Shown: positions 28,736-39,032 of the stretch, piece after piece
How positions within the stretch are numbered: position 1 is the first letter of the stretch
Layout of the letters: the number at the start of each line of letters is the position of its first letter
NCBI RefSeq assembly: GCF_014843845.1
Contig: NZ_JHQS01000013.1
Span: forward strand, 84,063-148,062
Source of the DNA: Mesorhizobium amorphae
GTDB lineage: Bacteria; Pseudomonadota; Alphaproteobacteria; Rhizobiales; Rhizobiaceae
DNA length: 64,000 bases
Reading direction: 5' to 3'
Position numbers and translations under genes: made by a program
The notes under the pieces: model-generated
What the model saw: the letters and a program-made list of their open reading frames with translations, nothing else
Told to the model about the DNA's origin: nothing
Database searches by the model: none

Positions 28736-29530
28736 ATGGCATCTTGGAACATTCAAGACAATCAGCCGCTCATTGCCGTCTCGACGGACGTCCGCCAACT
28801 CTACAACTATCTCTGGCACGCGGCACCCCAACAGTATCTCGAGGCGGCGGTCGCCGCGGCCGGCGTATTTCCGCTGCTGGTCCCTTCCTTCGGCGATCGG
28901 CTTGACTTCGATCAACTCCTCGCCGCTGTCGACGGCGTGATGATCACGGGCTCCGGGTCGAACGTCCATCCCTCACTCTATGGCGGCGACGCGAGTGAAG
29001 CCAACGGCCCTTATGACCCTGCGCGCGATTCAACCACGCTACCTTTGATCCGCAAGGCAATCGATCATGGGGTTCCGCTGCTTGCCATCTGCCGCGGTAT
29101 TCAGGAATTGAACGTCGCGCTCGGCGGCACGCTGGTGACCGAAATCCAGGATCGCCCCGGCTTGCTTGACCATCGGGCGCCGCAGAGCGATAGCCGGGAC
29201 GAGCAGTTTGCCATCCGCCAGACTGTGACGATCAAGCCCGGTAGCTGCCTCGCGGGCGTGGTCGGCGCAGGCGAAATCAAGGTGAATTCCCTCCACCGCC
29301 AGGCGATTGACCGGCTGGGCTCGCGGCTTCAGGTCGAAGTGGTGGCCGAAGATGGAACCGTGGAAGCAGTGTCGGTGCGGAATTCTCGCACCCTCGCAGT
29401 CGGCGTCCAGTGGCATCCCGAATATTGGGTGGAGTCCGACGAAGCGTCCGAGCGTATCTTCCGCGCGTTCGGAGATGCGGTTCGGGCCCACGCGGCGGCG
29501 AGAACCGGCATGCGGCTCCCCGCCGGATGA
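28736..29530 (+). CDS. Class I glutamine-amidotransferase-like hydrolase, peptidase C26 (PuuD-like)
   Basis: 264 residues, normal for gamma-glutamyl-gamma-aminobutyrate hydrolases. Family motifs in order: YLEAAVAAAGVFPLLVPSFG, DGVMITGSGSNVHPSLYGG, the nucleophile cysteine in PLLAICRGIQELNVALGG, VNSLHRQAIDRLG, and the catalytic histidine in GVQWHPEYW. PuuD cleaves a gamma-glutamyl amide in putrescine catabolism, but no other puu genes are here. A role in removing a gamma-glutamyl group, or a related amide hydrolysis, in the putative small-molecule pathway is possible. Intact although an IS4 fragment lies just upstream and an IS6 fragment downstream. Confidence 0.88.
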   Translation: MASWNIQDNQPLIAVSTDVRQLYNYLWHAAPQQYLEAAVAAAGVFPLLVPSFGDRLDFDQLLAAVDGVMITGSGSNVHPSLYGGDASEANGPYDPARDSTTLPLIRKAIDHGVPLLAICRGIQELNVALGGTLVTEIQDRPGLLDHRAPQSDSRDEQFAIRQTVTIKPGSCLAGVVGAGEIKVNSLHRQAIDRLGSRLQVEVVAEDGTVEAVSVRNSRTLAVGVQWHPEYWVESDEASERIFRAFGDAVRAHAAARTGMRLPAG

Positions 29531-29619
29531 TTTGCCGGTGCTGTCACATTGATTTTGCGGAAAGGTAATCGACGCAGCAACGCAACCGTGACCGCGACTC
29601 GCATTGAGTCATAAGAACG

Positions 29620-29910
29620 ACCGCCTATCCGATCGAGATGATCGCCCCGCGCTGGCTCTATTGTCGTTCGGCGTGGGCTTGCGCGACGTCGAGGAATGCT
29701 GCTTGTGCGCGGGATCGTCGTTTCCTACCAGACGATCCGTCGGTATGGCCGAAAGCGTGGCCTCGATTATGTCCGCCGCCTTCGCCGGAAGCAGCCATCA
29801 AAGGACGATGGCTGGCACCTCGATGAGGTCGCGGTCTACAACAAGGCCGGCAATGCTTGTTGTAGCGCGCCGTCCACCAAGGCGGCCCGGCGATTGCTGA
29901 CCGGCTTCTG
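29620..29910 (+). pseudogene. IS6-family transposase N-terminal fragment
   Basis: Frames give LLSFGVGLRDVEECCLC, then VRGIVVSYQTIRRYGRKRGL, YVRRLRRKQPSKDDGWHLDE and VAVYN. This is the HTH and first catalytic aspartate (WHLDE) of IS6/IS26-type transposases. The missing C-terminal half of such an element occurs at 38490-38830 on the other strand. Confidence 0.7.
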
Positions 29911-29951
29911 AAATGTCAATCGGACTTGAATCGGCCCTTTAGAGCCTTTCA

Positions 29952-30135
29952 CGTTTTGACGGAAGCATACCCGGCGTTTGCGAAGTAGTTCTTGCATTCT
30001 GGATCGAATTGAGGTGGGGAGGTTAGGGCAGCAGATACCAGAGCCTTGCGCCGACAGCCTTGATCCTCTTCCTGACGGCGGCCGACTTATGACTTTCGAG
30101 ACTGATGGTGTTGTCGAATCGCTTATGGGTCGTCA
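29952..30135 (-). pseudogene. IS630-family transposase C-terminal fragment
   Basis: SLESHKSAAVRKRIKAVGAR followed by LWYLLP and, at the end, KNYFANAGYASVKT are the last part of an IS630 transposase. The 5' two thirds of an IS630 lies at 32480-33104. Confidence 0.65.
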
Positions 30136-30139
30136 AGCA

Positions 30140-30586
30140 TCTATTGCGCTGAGACAACGCTACCGGGTTCATGGTTGTCTTCGCGGTCGACAGGAGCCGC
30201 CGCATGATGGAGCTTCGCGGGAAGAGCCTTCAATGTGGATGACGCACTTTGCTGTATCAGCGGTGCAACCCCATCAACGGAATGGCTCGGCCCACGTCCC
30301 GGCATATGTGGACGGCTCCCTCCTTGCAAGATGTCGAGCGTTATTTTGATCGTATCGCTTGCGTGCATATGTCCGGCCTGTTGTCGCGCTCCCATATGAA
30401 CGCTGGCCAAGATGGGCTCCGCGACGCGTGTTCCAAACAGGGACGCGACCTACGAAGGCCACTGCCGGGAACGGAGTATCGCGCGTCCTGGATCGATCGA
30501 TCACGCCATCTGCTCTTTTCTTGCAAGTTCACGTATCAGATCAGCGCGGTAGCTTCATGAACAGCTCACCGTGACTGACTGATTCC
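30140..30586. other. No recognisable gene
   Basis: About 450 bases with short frames only. TCGCGGTCGAC followed by GCCGCCGCATGATGG (about 30181-30207) recurs with one small change at about 12081-12107, probably common IS-derived sequence. Confidence 0.4.
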
Positions 30587-31599
30587 TTATGCTGCACAAG
30601 CCAACGCCGCCGACACAGTATTTTTTCGATAGGCTTCGCCGGTCACCATCATTTTCCAGGCGGTGCGGGCGATTTTGTTGGCCAGTGCCACTGCGGCCAG
30701 TTTCGGCGACTTGCGCTTGAGCAGCTCAAGGAGCCAAGGTGAAGTATTCCTGCCGCGCCCCTCCCGCACCCGTCTAAGAAGTGAGGTGGCGCCCAGCACC
30801 AGCGTGCTTCGTAACACTTCATCGCCAGCGCGTGTGATGATGCCAAGCCGGTTCCTTCCGGCCGTGGAATGATCCTTGGGTGTCAGACCGATCCAGGCCG
30901 AGAAGTGTCGTCCGGATTTGAACAGCTCGGGGCCAGGCGTTTTCATCATCAGTAGTGACGCGCCAGACGGCGGCTGCACTCGTCAGCGCGATGCCAAGCC
31001 ATCAATTTCGCCTCGATGCCATCCAATTCTTCTTGCAACTGCTGATATTCCCTGGCGTGGGCCGCGAAAAGATCGCGAGCGAGGGTCGGTAAGTCTCATC
31101 AGCCGCGATGCGATCGAGCAGAAGCTCCATCTTGCACATGCCTTTGGCGGCAGTCAGCCCAAACTCAGCCGCATAACCGCGGATTGAATTGGCAAGCTGT
31201 GTCTTATTGCTGACCAATCGATCGCGCATGCCGATCAGCATTAGCGATGCCCGTTGCTCTGCGCTCTTTGCGGTACAAAGCGCATCGTCGGACGGCTCAT
31301 AGCCTCGCATAGGGCCTCAGCATCGGCTGCGTCGTTCTTGCCGCGCTTTACATATGGCTTTACCAATTGGGCTGCAATCAGCTTCACTTTGTGCCCGAAC
31401 GTGCTCAGTAAAAGTGCCCAATGATGGGGCCGCCACAGGCTTCGATTGCAATTACTGTCGCGGGCAATTTCCTGAAAAACTCCAACATCTCTTTGCGGCG
31501 CAATTTCTTGCGCAGCACCGGTTGCTCAGCTGCGTTCACACCATGCAGCTGAAAGACATGCTTTGATGTATCCATACCTATGCGGATAATCTGGTCCAC
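30587..31599 (-). pseudogene. IS110-family transposase, frameshifted
   Basis: Starts MDQIIRIGMDTSKHVFQLHG at 31599, with RRKEMLEFFRKLPATVIAIE. The middle frame has LMLIGMRDRLVSNKTQLANS, and the last frame FSAWIGLTPKDHSTAGRNRL and LAAVALANKIARTAWKMM, ending at 30587. Breaks near 31410, 31310 and 30985. A different subgroup from the IS110 copies at 12-14 kb and 43.7 kb. Confidence 0.85.
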
Positions 31600-31695
31600 G
31601 GACGGCCTCCTTCATTTGAAATCCACGACGACCTCAAATTGGCACATTCGGTGCCGTTCGGGAGCCGTCCACTCCAACAGGGACGCCTCAGGCGT

Positions 31696-32079
31696 TCAGA
31701 ATCTAAACGCTATCCGCGAGATTTCACGTGGCAGCTCCCGAATTCGGATCAAAGAACTCGCCTGTCTTAAGCATGGCATGATCACCGCCAGTTTGCGGGC
31801 CACGGCCACGGCGGATCGTTTGAATCCGATCCTCTCCCGGAGCTTGAGGCCCCATGTGCGCAGGCTGCTGTCGGTCGAGCTGCGCGTCAGAATGACCACC
31901 GCAGCTTCATATAGCAGCCGGCGCAAATGGCGGTCGCCACGTCGGGATATATGGCCGTCATAATCGACTTCTCCTGATTGGTAGCGGCGCGTCGTCAGGC
32001 CGACCCATACGCCAACAGACCGGGACTTCCTGAAGTTGTCCAGATCCTCGATAGCCGTAGATTGGCGCAACATTCGCAT
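31696..32079 (-). pseudogene. IS110-family transposase C-terminal fragment
   Basis: AIEDLDNFRKSRSVGVWVGL, TTRRYQSGEVDYDGHISRRG and [14 protein letters not shown] form the Transposase_20 end of IS110. The preceding part of the same type of enzyme is on the plus strand directly beside it. Confidence 0.8.
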
Positions 32080-32081
32080 CC

Positions 32082-32500
32082 GTGGAGCCGAGCCTTGGGC
32101 GTCAGTTGGCCGCGAATGCGCGCCAGAGCCAGGCCTGCCGCATCCTCATGTCGATCTCCGGCCTCGGCGCTATCACCGCACCTCGTTCACTTTTATCATG
32201 CGCTATGCGCCGAGGGGGCGCCGGCGATCTGCATCGATGCGCGCCATGCCAAAGCGGCGCTCGATATGGCGCCGAACAAAACCGACGCGAACGATGCTGA
32301 CGGTTTGGCGCATCTTGCTAAGGTGGGGTTCTATCGTGAGGTGCGTGTGAAGGGGTTCGACAGCATGCTGACCCGCACGCTTGCGGCGGGTGCGTAGCCG
32401 GCTGGTCCGTATCACCACCGAGCTTTCGAACCAGATCCGTGGCGTCATGAAAACGTTTGGCCCGCTCGTTCCCGCCGGAAAGGGAAGCACAAGGCGCGGA
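32082..32500 (+). pseudogene. IS110-family fragments, rearranged
   Basis: Plus strand reads LAANARQSQACRILMSISGL (the segment that should precede the fragment at 31696-32079). Then comes the DEDD-domain part AICIDARHAKAALDMAPNKT and DANDADGLAHLAKVGFYREV, then RITTELSNQIRGVMKTFGPL up to its junction with IS630 near 32490. Order and orientation are scrambled relative to an intact IS110. Confidence 0.65.
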
Positions 32501-33104
32501 AGCATTGGGCGTTGATTGGACCATCGAAGACGCAAGGTTTAGCGAGTCGACCCCAGCGCAGCGCGCCGAGGAAGGTCGGCGTGCGCCAGTTGGCCGTGCG
32601 GAGCCAGGCCGCGCAGCCGCTTGCCCTTTGGAGCCTCGCAGCGGAGCCATACTGGTCCTAAATCCGTCTCGTCGATGAAGACCAGGCACTGCGGATCGAG
32701 TCCGGCCTGCCAGGATCGCCACCGCTTGCGCCTGCGTGCAATGCGCTAGATTGCTCGTGGGCGAGCAGCGTTTTTTTGAACCCCTCGCGTCATAGGAACA
32801 GCCACACAAGCGTTGTGGGAGACCTTTAGCCCGCGGCCAGCCAACTCATCCTTCAGCCATGAAGCGGCAGATGCGGCGTCTTCCGCATACGCGCCTCGAT
32901 GAGAGCACGGTAGGCTCCAGCACCCTCTTGCGATGTCCACCCAGCTTGCCCGGCCCAACCGAGCCCGTCGCCCGATAGCGCTGCAACCACTTCACTAGCG
33001 TCGAGACCGGAATGCCGAACCGCTTAGCGGCCGACCGGCGGCTCTCACCACTTAAAACCGCCCCCACCACCCGCTCGCGAAGATCATTGGAAAGAGGTCG
33101 GGTC
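32480..33104 (-). pseudogene. IS630-family transposase, 3' truncated and frameshifted
   Basis: Begins MTRPLSNDLRERVVGAVLSG at 33104 with the HTH SRRSAAKRFGIPVSTLVKWL. Later frames give LKDELAGRGLKVSHNA, DPQCLVFIDETDLGPVWLRC and GRLAKPCVFDGPINAQCFRA, ending against IS110 sequence. Confidence 0.75.
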
Positions 33105-33179
33105 ATCCGATGCTGGCCTCCACACCAGCCAGCAAGGTGAGATTCCTCCGGCCTACTCACCCCCCCTGGATCAAGACCG

Positions 33180-33975
33180 ATATGGCGCCGATGCGGGGCT
33201 GGCGACCGCGAGGCAGCCGCCTGTAGCCTTGTACTGCTGTTGCACGACCCTGCGGAAGCCCGACTTGCCTGGCGGCCGAAATCGGGCACGTCGAGATCCT
33301 GCCCCGCCTCGATAATCGAGCGGGGATGGCGCGCGTCCGGGTGAAGAGGTCGAACAGCTTGTCGCCGTCGCCCCAGCGGATCGCCCGCTGGAGGGGAGGC
33401 GAGATCCTCCGAAAAACGCGCCAGCATTTCGAGGATCGCATCGCGGTTGTGCAGGCACACGTCGCGCCACATTGTGGGGTCGGAAGCGGCGAGGCGAGTA
33501 AAATCGCGGAAGCCGGAGGCCGAATATTTGATGACCTTGCTCCTTGTGATCGTCTCCAGGTCGTCCGCTGTGCCGACGAAGCTGTAGGCGATAATGTGCG
33601 GCAGGTGCGAGACGATCGCCAGAGTCGTGTCGTGGTGCTCCGGGTCCATCGTTTCGATGTTGGAGCCGCAGCGGCGCCAGAATTCTCCAGCGCAACGGGA
33701 TCGGTGCCTTCCAGCGGCGTGAAGATGCACCAGCGGTTCTCGAACAGTTCGGCAAAACCCGCATCAGGGCCAGACTTCTCCGTGCCGGCCAGCGGATGGC
33801 CGGGGATGAAGTGTACGCCCTCAGGCACGAAGCGCTGCATCTGAGCGATCACGGAGGCCTTGGCGGAGCCTACATCGGTGAGGATAGCGCCCTTCTTAAG
33901 CGCCGGTGCAATCTCCTCAGCCACGGTGCCGGAGGCACCGACGGGCACTGAGACGATGACCGGTATCCTGCGCCG
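33180..33975 (-). pseudogene. tyrC: Prephenate/cyclohexadienyl dehydrogenase fragment, N terminus missing
   Basis: Reads VIVSVPVGASGTVAEEIAPA, KKGAILTDVGSAKASVIAQM and GVHFIPGHPLAGTEKSGPDA (arogenate/prephenate-binding region). After a frameshift it continues MDPEHHDTTLAIVSHLPHII, VIKYSASGFRDFTRLAASDP and MLARFSEDLA, then WGDGDKLFDLFTRTRAI in another frame. The N-terminal nucleotide-binding glycine motif is absent, replaced by IS481 sequence at about 33985. In intact form the enzyme makes the tyrosine precursor 4-hydroxyphenylpyruvate from prephenate. Whether it served a secondary pathway here cannot be told. Confidence 0.8.
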
Positions 33976-34467
33976 CAAAGGCATCGAGTAGGGGGGCATC
34001 GGGCGGTGGGGCTCGGCCTTTCATCCGCTTCGAGCATGCCGCTCCCAATGATCTGTGGCAGATGGACTTCAAGGGTCACGTCGCCTTGCATGCCGGCCGA
34101 CTGCCATCCCGTGCTCGATGACCATTTGCGCTTCTCGGTCGCGCTGTCGGCCTGCGCCGACCAAACCACCGAAACCGTAAAGGCCCGGCTGATCGCCGCC
34201 TTCCGCCGCTACGGCCTGCCGTGGCGCATTGCCACCGACAATGGCCCGCCCTGGGGCGACGGCTGCCGCAACGACTTCACGCTCCGTCTGGCTGATCGAA
34301 ACCGGCATTGCCGTCAGCCACTCCAGGCCGGGCAAGGACGAGCGCTTCCATCGTTCGCTCAAAGCCGAGGCGCTGCAGGGACCGCCCTTCGCCGATCTTG
34401 CCAAGGCCCAGGACGCATTCGACCAGTGGCGCCATGTCTACAATCCTGTTTCATAACACCCATCTGT

Positions 34468-36536
34468 CTATGTTGTTGAAGCGAATAGGTTTTGCTGATC
34501 AGGGTGCGATCCTGTGGGGTATTTTGGGTTCTGCCTCGCACGCCAAACAATGCTCTGAGCCACCGGTTCGCCGAGCCTTGATCGGCTGAGGATCCACGGG
34601 CCATCCGGCAGGGGATGAACACCTTCGATCTCGCCTGCTTGTGCGGCGAGCCTGAGCGTCTTCGGTGCAATGCCGAGCAAACGCGCCGCCTTGTTCAGAT
34701 TAAGCCATGGCTCATTCCCGTCTGGCGCCGGCCGGAATACCGGAATCTTGTGATGCGACCTGAGCGCAGTGACCCGCTCCCATGTCCAGCGATTGCCGTG
34801 GCCGGTCACCAGGCCGTTCCGGTTGAGGATGCCGGCAATCAGGTCATCATTGGCGATGAGAACCAGTTGCCGGACGGCGGCCAGGATGTCGGCCGAAGTG
34901 CTGTTGCGCTGTCCGCGCCGCCTCCTCGGCAGGCGCAGTTCGGTATGGGACGCCGCCAATCCAATGGATCAGGAGAACGATCTCTGACGCTTCTTCATCG
35001 ATATCGGCGACCACCTCCCGGATGACGGTACGAACGATGCGCTTCTTGAGCCTTGCATCCGTCGTCGGCGCCGACCAGACAGCCTTGAGATCGGCGGCGA
35101 GCGCGGTGACGTGTATTGGCGACAGAAGTGATGGCTCCGATGTCAAGCCATCATGCGCGGCAATCCTGCTCTCTATCTCGCCGACACGCGTGAGCGCCCG
35201 GTTCCATCGCAACTCCAGTTCCGCCGCGACCAGCCGGTTCTGCGGATCGATGGCGTCGTACTGCCGGAATGCCCGATCAGCACTGTAGCTTGCCGCCTCG
35301 AGATCGCGCACCAGCGCATCACGAACCTGATCGCGGCGACTGGCCCCTTGTGCTTCGGCCTCGACGGCCGCGGTAATCGCTCCCGGCTCGACAACCCGCA
35401 GAAGAGCTTCCTCGATGGCGTCGTCGACGCGCAATCCTCCGAATGCGATGCAGCGCGGCTCGCCATTGTCGAGCAAGCCCCGCCAACACGAATAGCGCGG
35501 AATGTTATGTTTGGTCCCTGTGTAACGGACCGTCAGCTTGCGTCCACAGCGCCGGCAGCGGACAAGGCCGGCGAGCAGAGCGTCGCCATGCTTGGGCGCT
35601 CCGTGATGCCGGCCCGTGGGCACGTTGTCGCTCACCATCTTGCGGATCGCCTCCGCCCGTTCCCAACTGACATAACCCTCATGGACATCCGGGATCAGAG
35701 CCAGCCACTCGGCTCGCGCCTTGCGGCGGCTCCTGGGTCGGATCACTCCCGCTGCATCATATCCTGTCGCGACACGACTCTTACCATAGGCGTAGGCGCC
35801 GCCGTAGATCGGGTTCTCGATCATCCGGTGGATGGTCGCATAATTTGGCCGACGCCAGACCACGTCACCGTTGTTGCGCTTGGCTGGCAAATCCAGCCCA
35901 TGCTCGAGGAACCAGAGCAGGGCCTGCCGGGCGCTGCCGAGTTCGGCCACCTTGTCGAAGACGATGGTCCTGGACACGGCGATCGGGATCCTTCTCAAAC
36001 CTGTCGCCGACCTTCACGAAGCCGACCGGGGCCGTGACAATGAGCTCGCCGCGCCGGGCCTTCTCGTAGCGTGCCGACAGGGAACGCTGACGCAGAAGAT
36101 CGAGTTCGTACTCGTTGAGACTGCCCTTCAATCCCAGCAGCAGCTGGTCATTACCCTGACGCGGCGCATAGACCGTCTCCTGATCGACCAGCACGGTATC
36201 GACGACGCGGCACATCTCGATGAGCTGCTGCCAGTCACGGCTGTTGCGGGCGAAGCGCGATACTTCCCGCGCCGCGACCGCACCGACCTTGCCGAGGCAG
36301 ACTTCGGCTACCATCCGGTCGAATCCGGCACGTGTGACGCCGCCGGCCGCCGAGCGACCGAGGTCTTCGTCGACCGTCTCGATGCGAGACCAGCCAAGCG
36401 CCGTCAGGCGATCGCGCATCGGATATTGCAGGGCGCTGCTCTCACGATTGTGGAGGACCTGATGGGCCGAGGATTGCCGAACATACAGGATCGCCTTGCG
36501 CTCCAGATGGTGCGGCCTGATCTTCTCAGACATCAT
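34468..36536 (-). pseudogene. Large serine recombinase, two frameshifts
   Basis: Starts MMSEKIRPHHLERKAILYVR. The resolvase catalytic domain has the nucleophile serine in ILYVRQSSAHQV, plus EVSRFARNSRDWQQLIEMCR and QGNDQLLLGLKGSLNEYELD. After a shift near 35980 the recombinase domain follows with [21 protein letters not shown] zinc ribbon ([15 protein letters not shown]) and a coiled region come next. After a shift near 34920 the end has GIAPKTLRLAAQAGEIEGVH, an HTH-like motif. About 690 codons, as in large transposon-associated serine recombinases. It overlaps the preceding small gene. Confidence 0.85.
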
Positions 36537-36723
36537 GACGCGCCTCCTGTCGTTCCCGAGCGAGGTCGCCGTCGGCGTGGTCGAGGATCAGGCGGACCAT
36601 CAGCTTCGTCAGCGTCCGGCGCGTCTCGGCGGGCAGCGTCTGCCATTGCGGCGTCCGCCGCGTCTCGACATCGTGCGCATTGGAGAACAGATCGAACTGA
36701 TACGTGGTGAGCTGGCGCGGCAT
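36526..36723 (-). CDS. Small accessory protein of the serine-recombinase element
   Basis: About 65 residues from the ATG at 36723 (MPRQLTTYQFDLFSNAHDVE, then LPAETRRTLTKLMVRLILDH). It ends inside the start of the recombinase gene (11-base overlap), so the two are translationally coupled. Small acidic/helical proteins of this type commonly precede this recombinase in rhizobial elements. Function unknown. Confidence 0.6.
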   Translation of the reverse strand: MPRQLTTYQFDLFSNAHDVETRRTPQWQTLPAETRRTLTKLMVRLILDHADGDLARERQEARHDV

Positions 36724-37344
36724 GGACATCTCCCCGATTCGCGTCGTGAGAGCCCAATGCTGCGCTCGAATCTCGCATTGCGATGGGGTGCCCGAAGCGG
36801 GTGTTACATCCTGCAGCAGCGTCGCCAAGGCGCGTAGCGCAGCAATATCGACATGGGGAGCGGCGCCAACCTGCCAAGGATGCCACGGGTAAAGAAGCTC
36901 GTGCTCCGCGATCCCGTGGGCGTTCTGTCGTCGTGTTGTACAATGCACAGCGCCCCCACGACGCGCTGGACGGCGCCGTGCCGCTCGACCGTTACCGCGC
37001 CTCGCAGCGCCAGTATCGCGAAACTGTCGAGCCGTTCGAAGACGCCAAGGACGATCTCATCCGCCGCGTTCAGCAGCATGGCTTCGTCTCCATCCTTGGC
37101 CGCTCCATGCGCTTGTGCAGAGCCTTCGCAGGAAAGTCCGTCGTCTTCCGTCCGGCGGCAACAGACGGCGTCTTCGACGCTTGGTTCAGACATCAGAAAA
37201 TAGAAACCATCGACCTCAATGCCCTGGCGCGATAGCATGCAAAACTGTTCGCGATGTCCTCGCACACACCTGTTCGCGATGTTCCCGGTCCAAACACTGC
37301 GCAGGTGCGGGGAGGTGAGGGCCGGAGATTGTTCCTATTCGCCA

Positions 37345-37918
37345 AGGGTCGGAAATGGTGTGATCGACCAATCGATCAAGTCGACAGCACGCTCAAGTAT
37401 CGCCTCTGTCTGAGCAACGCTGGGTGAAGCGGCGATGACATATCCGATGGAGTCTCGATAATCGCCTTTCCTGACGATCGGCGTCTTGGGTTTGATAAAA
37501 AATTTCACCTTGACGACAACTGGTACAGCAGCCGCACAACTGTCGCCGCCGATCCAATCGAGGATGCCATCGCGATCAGGAAGCAGGCAATGCGCGAATG
37601 TCTTCTATGCAAATTACGTTCGTCGCCGATGCTCGGTGACGAGATCGATACCGCAACCCGCTTGAAGCAGTCGAGTACCGCCAACAAGACGCGGATTGAC
37701 TTCAATGACGACTGGACCACGCTTCGTCCACCGGAGCTCAAAGTTCGTTGGCCCCCAGCCAAGGCCGAGGGCTTGTAAACACCTCAGCGAAACATCGGCG
37801 ACACGCCTATGCTCGTCATCAGTCAGCGGGCCCGGGAAGATGCCCCGACGGAAGACGAAATGCGGTGGGGGGCCGAAGTCAGCGGCGCTAATCCCAACGA
37901 CCTCATTTCCCATTGGTT
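37345..37918 (-). pseudogene. ATP-grasp domain ligase, copy C, C-terminal half only
   Basis: From 37918: MGNEVVGISAADFGPPPHFV, CLQALGLGWGPTNFELRWTK, VVIEVNPRLVGGTRLLQAG. After frame changes it continues to RDGILDWIGGDS, KPKTPIVRKGDYRDSIGYVI and PFPTLGE, then a stop. It matches copies A and B over the second half. The N-terminal half is replaced by a truncated IS3 OrfB at about 37918. Sequence past the stop (TCACCTCCCCGCAC) also recurs after copy A. Confidence 0.85.
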
Positions 37919-38418
37919 GATCCCTGACGGCTCGCCCTCGCGCCGGAGCAGGATGAACAGCCGTCGGTAGCCGAAGCGCCGGCGCTCGTTGGCCAGATCG
38001 TGCAGCCTGCCACGCAGCTCTGTCTCCGGCGGTCGACAAGAACGATACCGGATCATCTTGCGATCAGCGCCCACAAAGGAACAGGCCCGCCGCTCCGACA
38101 GGCCCATGACGGCCTGCAGATGCGCGACGGCTTCGCGCTTGGCGGCGGGCCCTACCATTTTTTTGACAGAAGCTCGCGCAGTGCCGACGCCTCGAGCATC
38201 TGGTCGGCGAGCAGCTTCTTCAGCTTCGCGTTTTCGTCTTCCAAGGCTTTCAGCCGTTTGGCATCGGAGTCGTCCATCCCGCCATACTTCGCCTTCCAGT
38301 TATACAGCGTCTCCTCCGATACCCCGTGCTTGCGGGCCTGATCGCCCGCCTTTGCACCCACCTCATGCTCGCGCAGAACCGCGATGATCTGCTCTTTCGT
38401 GAACCGCTTCCGCTTCAT
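37917..38418 (-). mobile_element. IS3-family element, 3' truncated
   Basis: OrfA is complete. OrfB runs AHLQAVMGLSERRACSFVGA and ERRRFGYRRLFILLRREGEP, then stops abruptly at the ATP-grasp sequence. The integrase core is absent. Confidence 0.85.
38152..38418 (-). CDS. IS3-family transposase OrfA
   Basis: 88 residues, MKRKRFTKEQIIAVLREHEV, with HTH AKAGDQARKHGVSEETLYNW and leucine-rich coiled coil RLKALEDENAKLKKLLADQM. Intact but without a functional OrfB partner. Confidence 0.88.
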   Translation of the reverse strand: MKRKRFTKEQIIAVLREHEVGAKAGDQARKHGVSEETLYNWKAKYGGMDDSDAKRLKALEDENAKLKKLLADQMLEASALRELLSKKW

Positions 38419-38489
38419 CTATCCGTCCTTCGTTCGAGGGCCGGACTCTAATCTCAGATGGAGCAAATTACCCGTGGCAGGTCAGTGGA

Positions 38490-38830
38490 TCTGGAAGGTG
38501 GAACGTTCGCGGCGGGACGGGACAAAACGATTTCGCAGGCCGAATGATTTCGCAAGGCCGAGAAGATCGACACGAACCGTTGCAAACCGCCTGTGGATTC
38601 GAAGCTCCCGTAGCCGTTTTCGCAGCGGGAATTCTCTGCTCCATTGTTCAGGCCCTTGTGTGAGCGATGCTCGACTTGCGGCATCACCTGCGTCTTTGCC
38701 GCGCCAGCGCAATTTATCGGTGATCGTGCGCTTGGGCGCGCAGCCCTGCTTCTTCAGCAACCGGGTCAGCAGGCGCTTGGCAGCCTTGGCATTGCGGCGC
38801 AGTTGGACGATCTCGTCGAGCACATAGACG
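38490..38830 (-). pseudogene. IS6-family transposase C-terminal fragment
   Basis: LDEIVQLRRNAKAAKRLLTR, LLKKQGCAPKRTITDKLRW, then in another frame PQVEHRSHKGLNNGAENSR and GLQRFVSIFSALRNH. This is the second half of an IS6/IS26-type DDE transposase, the part missing at 29620-29910. Confidence 0.75.
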
Positions 38831-39032
38831 CAGCAGTAAGACTACTAGAACGGGTCGGTGCGCGCGGCATGGTGGTGTGCTAGGGGTCAGCATGCGGGAA
38901 TGAACCGTCACGATCGATCGAGCTTACTCGAGTTGAGCCGATGAGGCGGCATGAAAAATTATCACGTGTTCGCGGGGTGCGGTGTCCTGGATGCCAGTTG
39001 CGCGATAGTTACCCAAGGCAAGGAGCGAAAAT

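Larger units (their letters stand above)
33990..37235 (+). mobile_element. IS481-family transposase, split by a serine-recombinase element
   Basis: The 5' part (33990-34445) reads IRFEHAAPNDLWQMDFKGHV, SVALSACADQTTETVKARLI, AFRRYGLPWRIATDNGPPWG and FHRSLKAEALQGPPFADLAK, with frameshifts, up to FDQWRHVYN. The 3' part resumes near 36936 as LYNAQRPHDALDGAVPLDRY and ends ATDGVFDAWFRHQKIETIDL near 37225. The break falls at a TACAA present on both sides of the insertion (near 34440 and 36937). Confidence 0.8.

Noticed and set aside
35153..36037. 294-codon plus-strand open frame
   Set aside because: Antisense to the serine recombinase.
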